From positions 1 through 6,910 of the forward strand of contig CAIYSH010000401.1 of NCBI GenBank assembly GCA_903928755.1: a DNA stretch of 6,910 nucleotides. The letters are read 5' to 3'. Below, one piece after another: positions 6,109 to 6,910 of the stretch. The position numbers were made by a program, and so were the translations under genes. The DNA is from an uncultured Alphaproteobacteria bacterium (GTDB lineage Bacteria > Pseudomonadota > Alphaproteobacteria > Caulobacterales > Caulobacteraceae). The notes beneath the pieces are model-generated. The model ran no database searches, was not told the origin of the DNA, and was given only the letters and a program-made list of their open reading frames with translations. How positions within the stretch are numbered: position 1 is the first letter of the stretch; the number at the start of each line of letters is the position of its first letter.

Positions 6109-6910
6109 ATGGCTACGGCCCAAGACATTCTGAACGAGATCAAGGAAAAAGACGTTAAATACGTCGATGTCCGCTTCACGGACATTCGCGGCAAGATGCA
6201 GCACGTGACCTTCGACATCGATCTGGTGGACGAAGACTTCCTGAATGACGGCACCATGTTCGACGGGTCGTCGATCGCCGGCTGGAAGGCCATCAACGAA
6301 AGCGACATGAAGCTGCGTCCGGACCTGGACACCGCCATCATCGACCCCTTCTACCAGCAGACCACGCTCTGCCTGTTCTGCGATGTGGTGAACCCCGACA
6401 CGGGCACCCCCTACAACCGCGACCCGCGGTCCATTGCCAAGTCCGCCCTGAATTTCGTGAAGTCCTCGGGCATAGGCGACACCGTGTTTTTCGGCCCTGA
6501 AGCGGAATTCTTCATCTTCGATGACGTGAAGTGGTCCACAGCTCCGCATAATACGGGCTATTCCTACGATGCCAGCGAACTGCCGGTGAACACCAACAAG
6601 GACTATCCGGAAGGCAATATGGGCCACCGTCCCGGGCCCAAGGGTGGCTATTTCCCGGTAAACCCGGTTGACAGTGGTCAGGATCTCCGCGGCGAAATGC
6701 TTGCCGTCATGGGCGAGCTGGGCATGAAACCCGAAAAGCACCACCACGAAGTGGCTCCGGCCCAACACGAGCTGGGTCTGAAGTTCGACACCATGATCAT
6801 CATGGCCGACCGCCTCCAGCTCTATAAGTATGTCATCCACAATGTGGCGGCGGCTTACGGCAAGACGGCGACCTTCATGGCCAAGCCGATGTTCGCAGAC
6901 AATGGTTCGG
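6109..6910 (+). CDS. glnA: Type I glutamine synthetase (N-terminal 267 codons, runs off window)
   Basis: Glutamine synthetase joins ammonia to glutamate using ATP, the main entry of nitrogen, acting as a cytosolic dodecamer. The 267 residues present (of about 470) start MATAQDILNEIKEKDVKYVD and contain DVRFTDIRGKMQHVT (20-34) and the FDGSSIAGW signature (51-59) with the Asp that completes the neighbouring subunit's active site. GPEAEFFIFD (129-138) holds metal ligands Glu131 and Glu133, and HHHEVAPAQHELGLKFD (211-227) holds Glu214 and Glu221. The window stops within KPMFADNGS, just before the ammonia/glutamate-binding GMH segment. The adenylylation site is beyond the edge. A good ribosome-binding site (AAGGGG, 8 bases before ATG) contrasts with the weak one of glnB, in keeping with the large amounts of this enzyme needed. 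No truncation or frameshift is seen within the window. Confidence 0.98.
   Translation, partial: MATAQDILNEIKEKDVKYVDVRFTDIRGKMQHVTFDIDLVDEDFLNDGTMFDGSSIAGWKAINESDMKLRPDLDTAIIDPFYQQTTLCLFCDVVNPDTGTPYNRDPRSIAKSALNFVKSSGIGDTVFFGPEAEFFIFDDVKWSTAPHNTGYSYDASELPVNTNKDYPEGNMGHRPGPKGGYFPVNPVDSGQDLRGEMLAVMGELGMKPEKHHHEVAPAQHELGLKFDTMIIMADRLQLYKYVIHNVAAAYGKTATFMAKPMFADNGS

Noticed and set aside
6067..6840. 257-residue open frame on the minus strand opposite glnA
   Set aside because: It lies wholly antisense to an unmistakable glnA and shows no recognisable domain; long antisense frames are expected opposite GC-rich coding sequence.
1..6910. Mobile element, CRISPR array, phage or defence system
   Set aside because: No transposase, integrase, terminal repeats, spaced direct repeats or defence-family proteins were seen; the genes are housekeeping or metabolic.

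Overview
This 6.9 kb window is an ordinary chromosomal stretch of a GC-rich alphaproteobacterium. The lineage is inferred from protein character (trigger factor, PII and type I glutamine synthetase all look alphaproteobacterial), from GC-rich codon use and from glnB lying directly before glnA. I cannot name the genus; a marine or stalked-type lineage (Hyphomonadaceae/Maricaulales-like) is only a guess.

Layout from left to right. (1) The left edge holds the 5' part of tig (trigger factor), read leftward and cut by the window end. (2) A 215-bp gap, with a possible tig promoter and leader hairpin, separates it from a complete tRNA-Leu(UAG) read rightward. (3) A LysE-family exporter reads leftward and converges on the tRNA with only 21 bp between them. 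(4) A 252-bp gap holds an imperfect long hairpin and a possible 33-residue membrane microprotein. (5) Three tightly packed leftward genes follow, in transcription order: a thiolase-like protein of the TLP1/SCP2-thiolase type, a histidine phosphatase, and the bifunctional NAD(P)HX epimerase/dehydratase nnr. Gaps of 11 and 8 bp argue for one operon. (6) A 224-bp divergent control region follows. (7) glnB (PII signal protein) and the first 267 codons of glnA (glutamine synthetase) read rightward to the window end.

Functionally, glnB and glnA form the nitrogen-assimilation pair: PII senses 2-oxoglutarate, ATP/ADP and, through uridylylation of Tyr51, glutamine, and controls the activity and expression of glutamine synthetase. 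The opposing operon joins a metabolite-repair enzyme (Nnr) to two proteins whose substrates cannot be read from sequence. No mobile element, CRISPR array, phage gene or defence system is visible. The least ordinary items are the thiolase-like protein, which lacks the classical thiolase catalytic residues, and the microprotein candidate.
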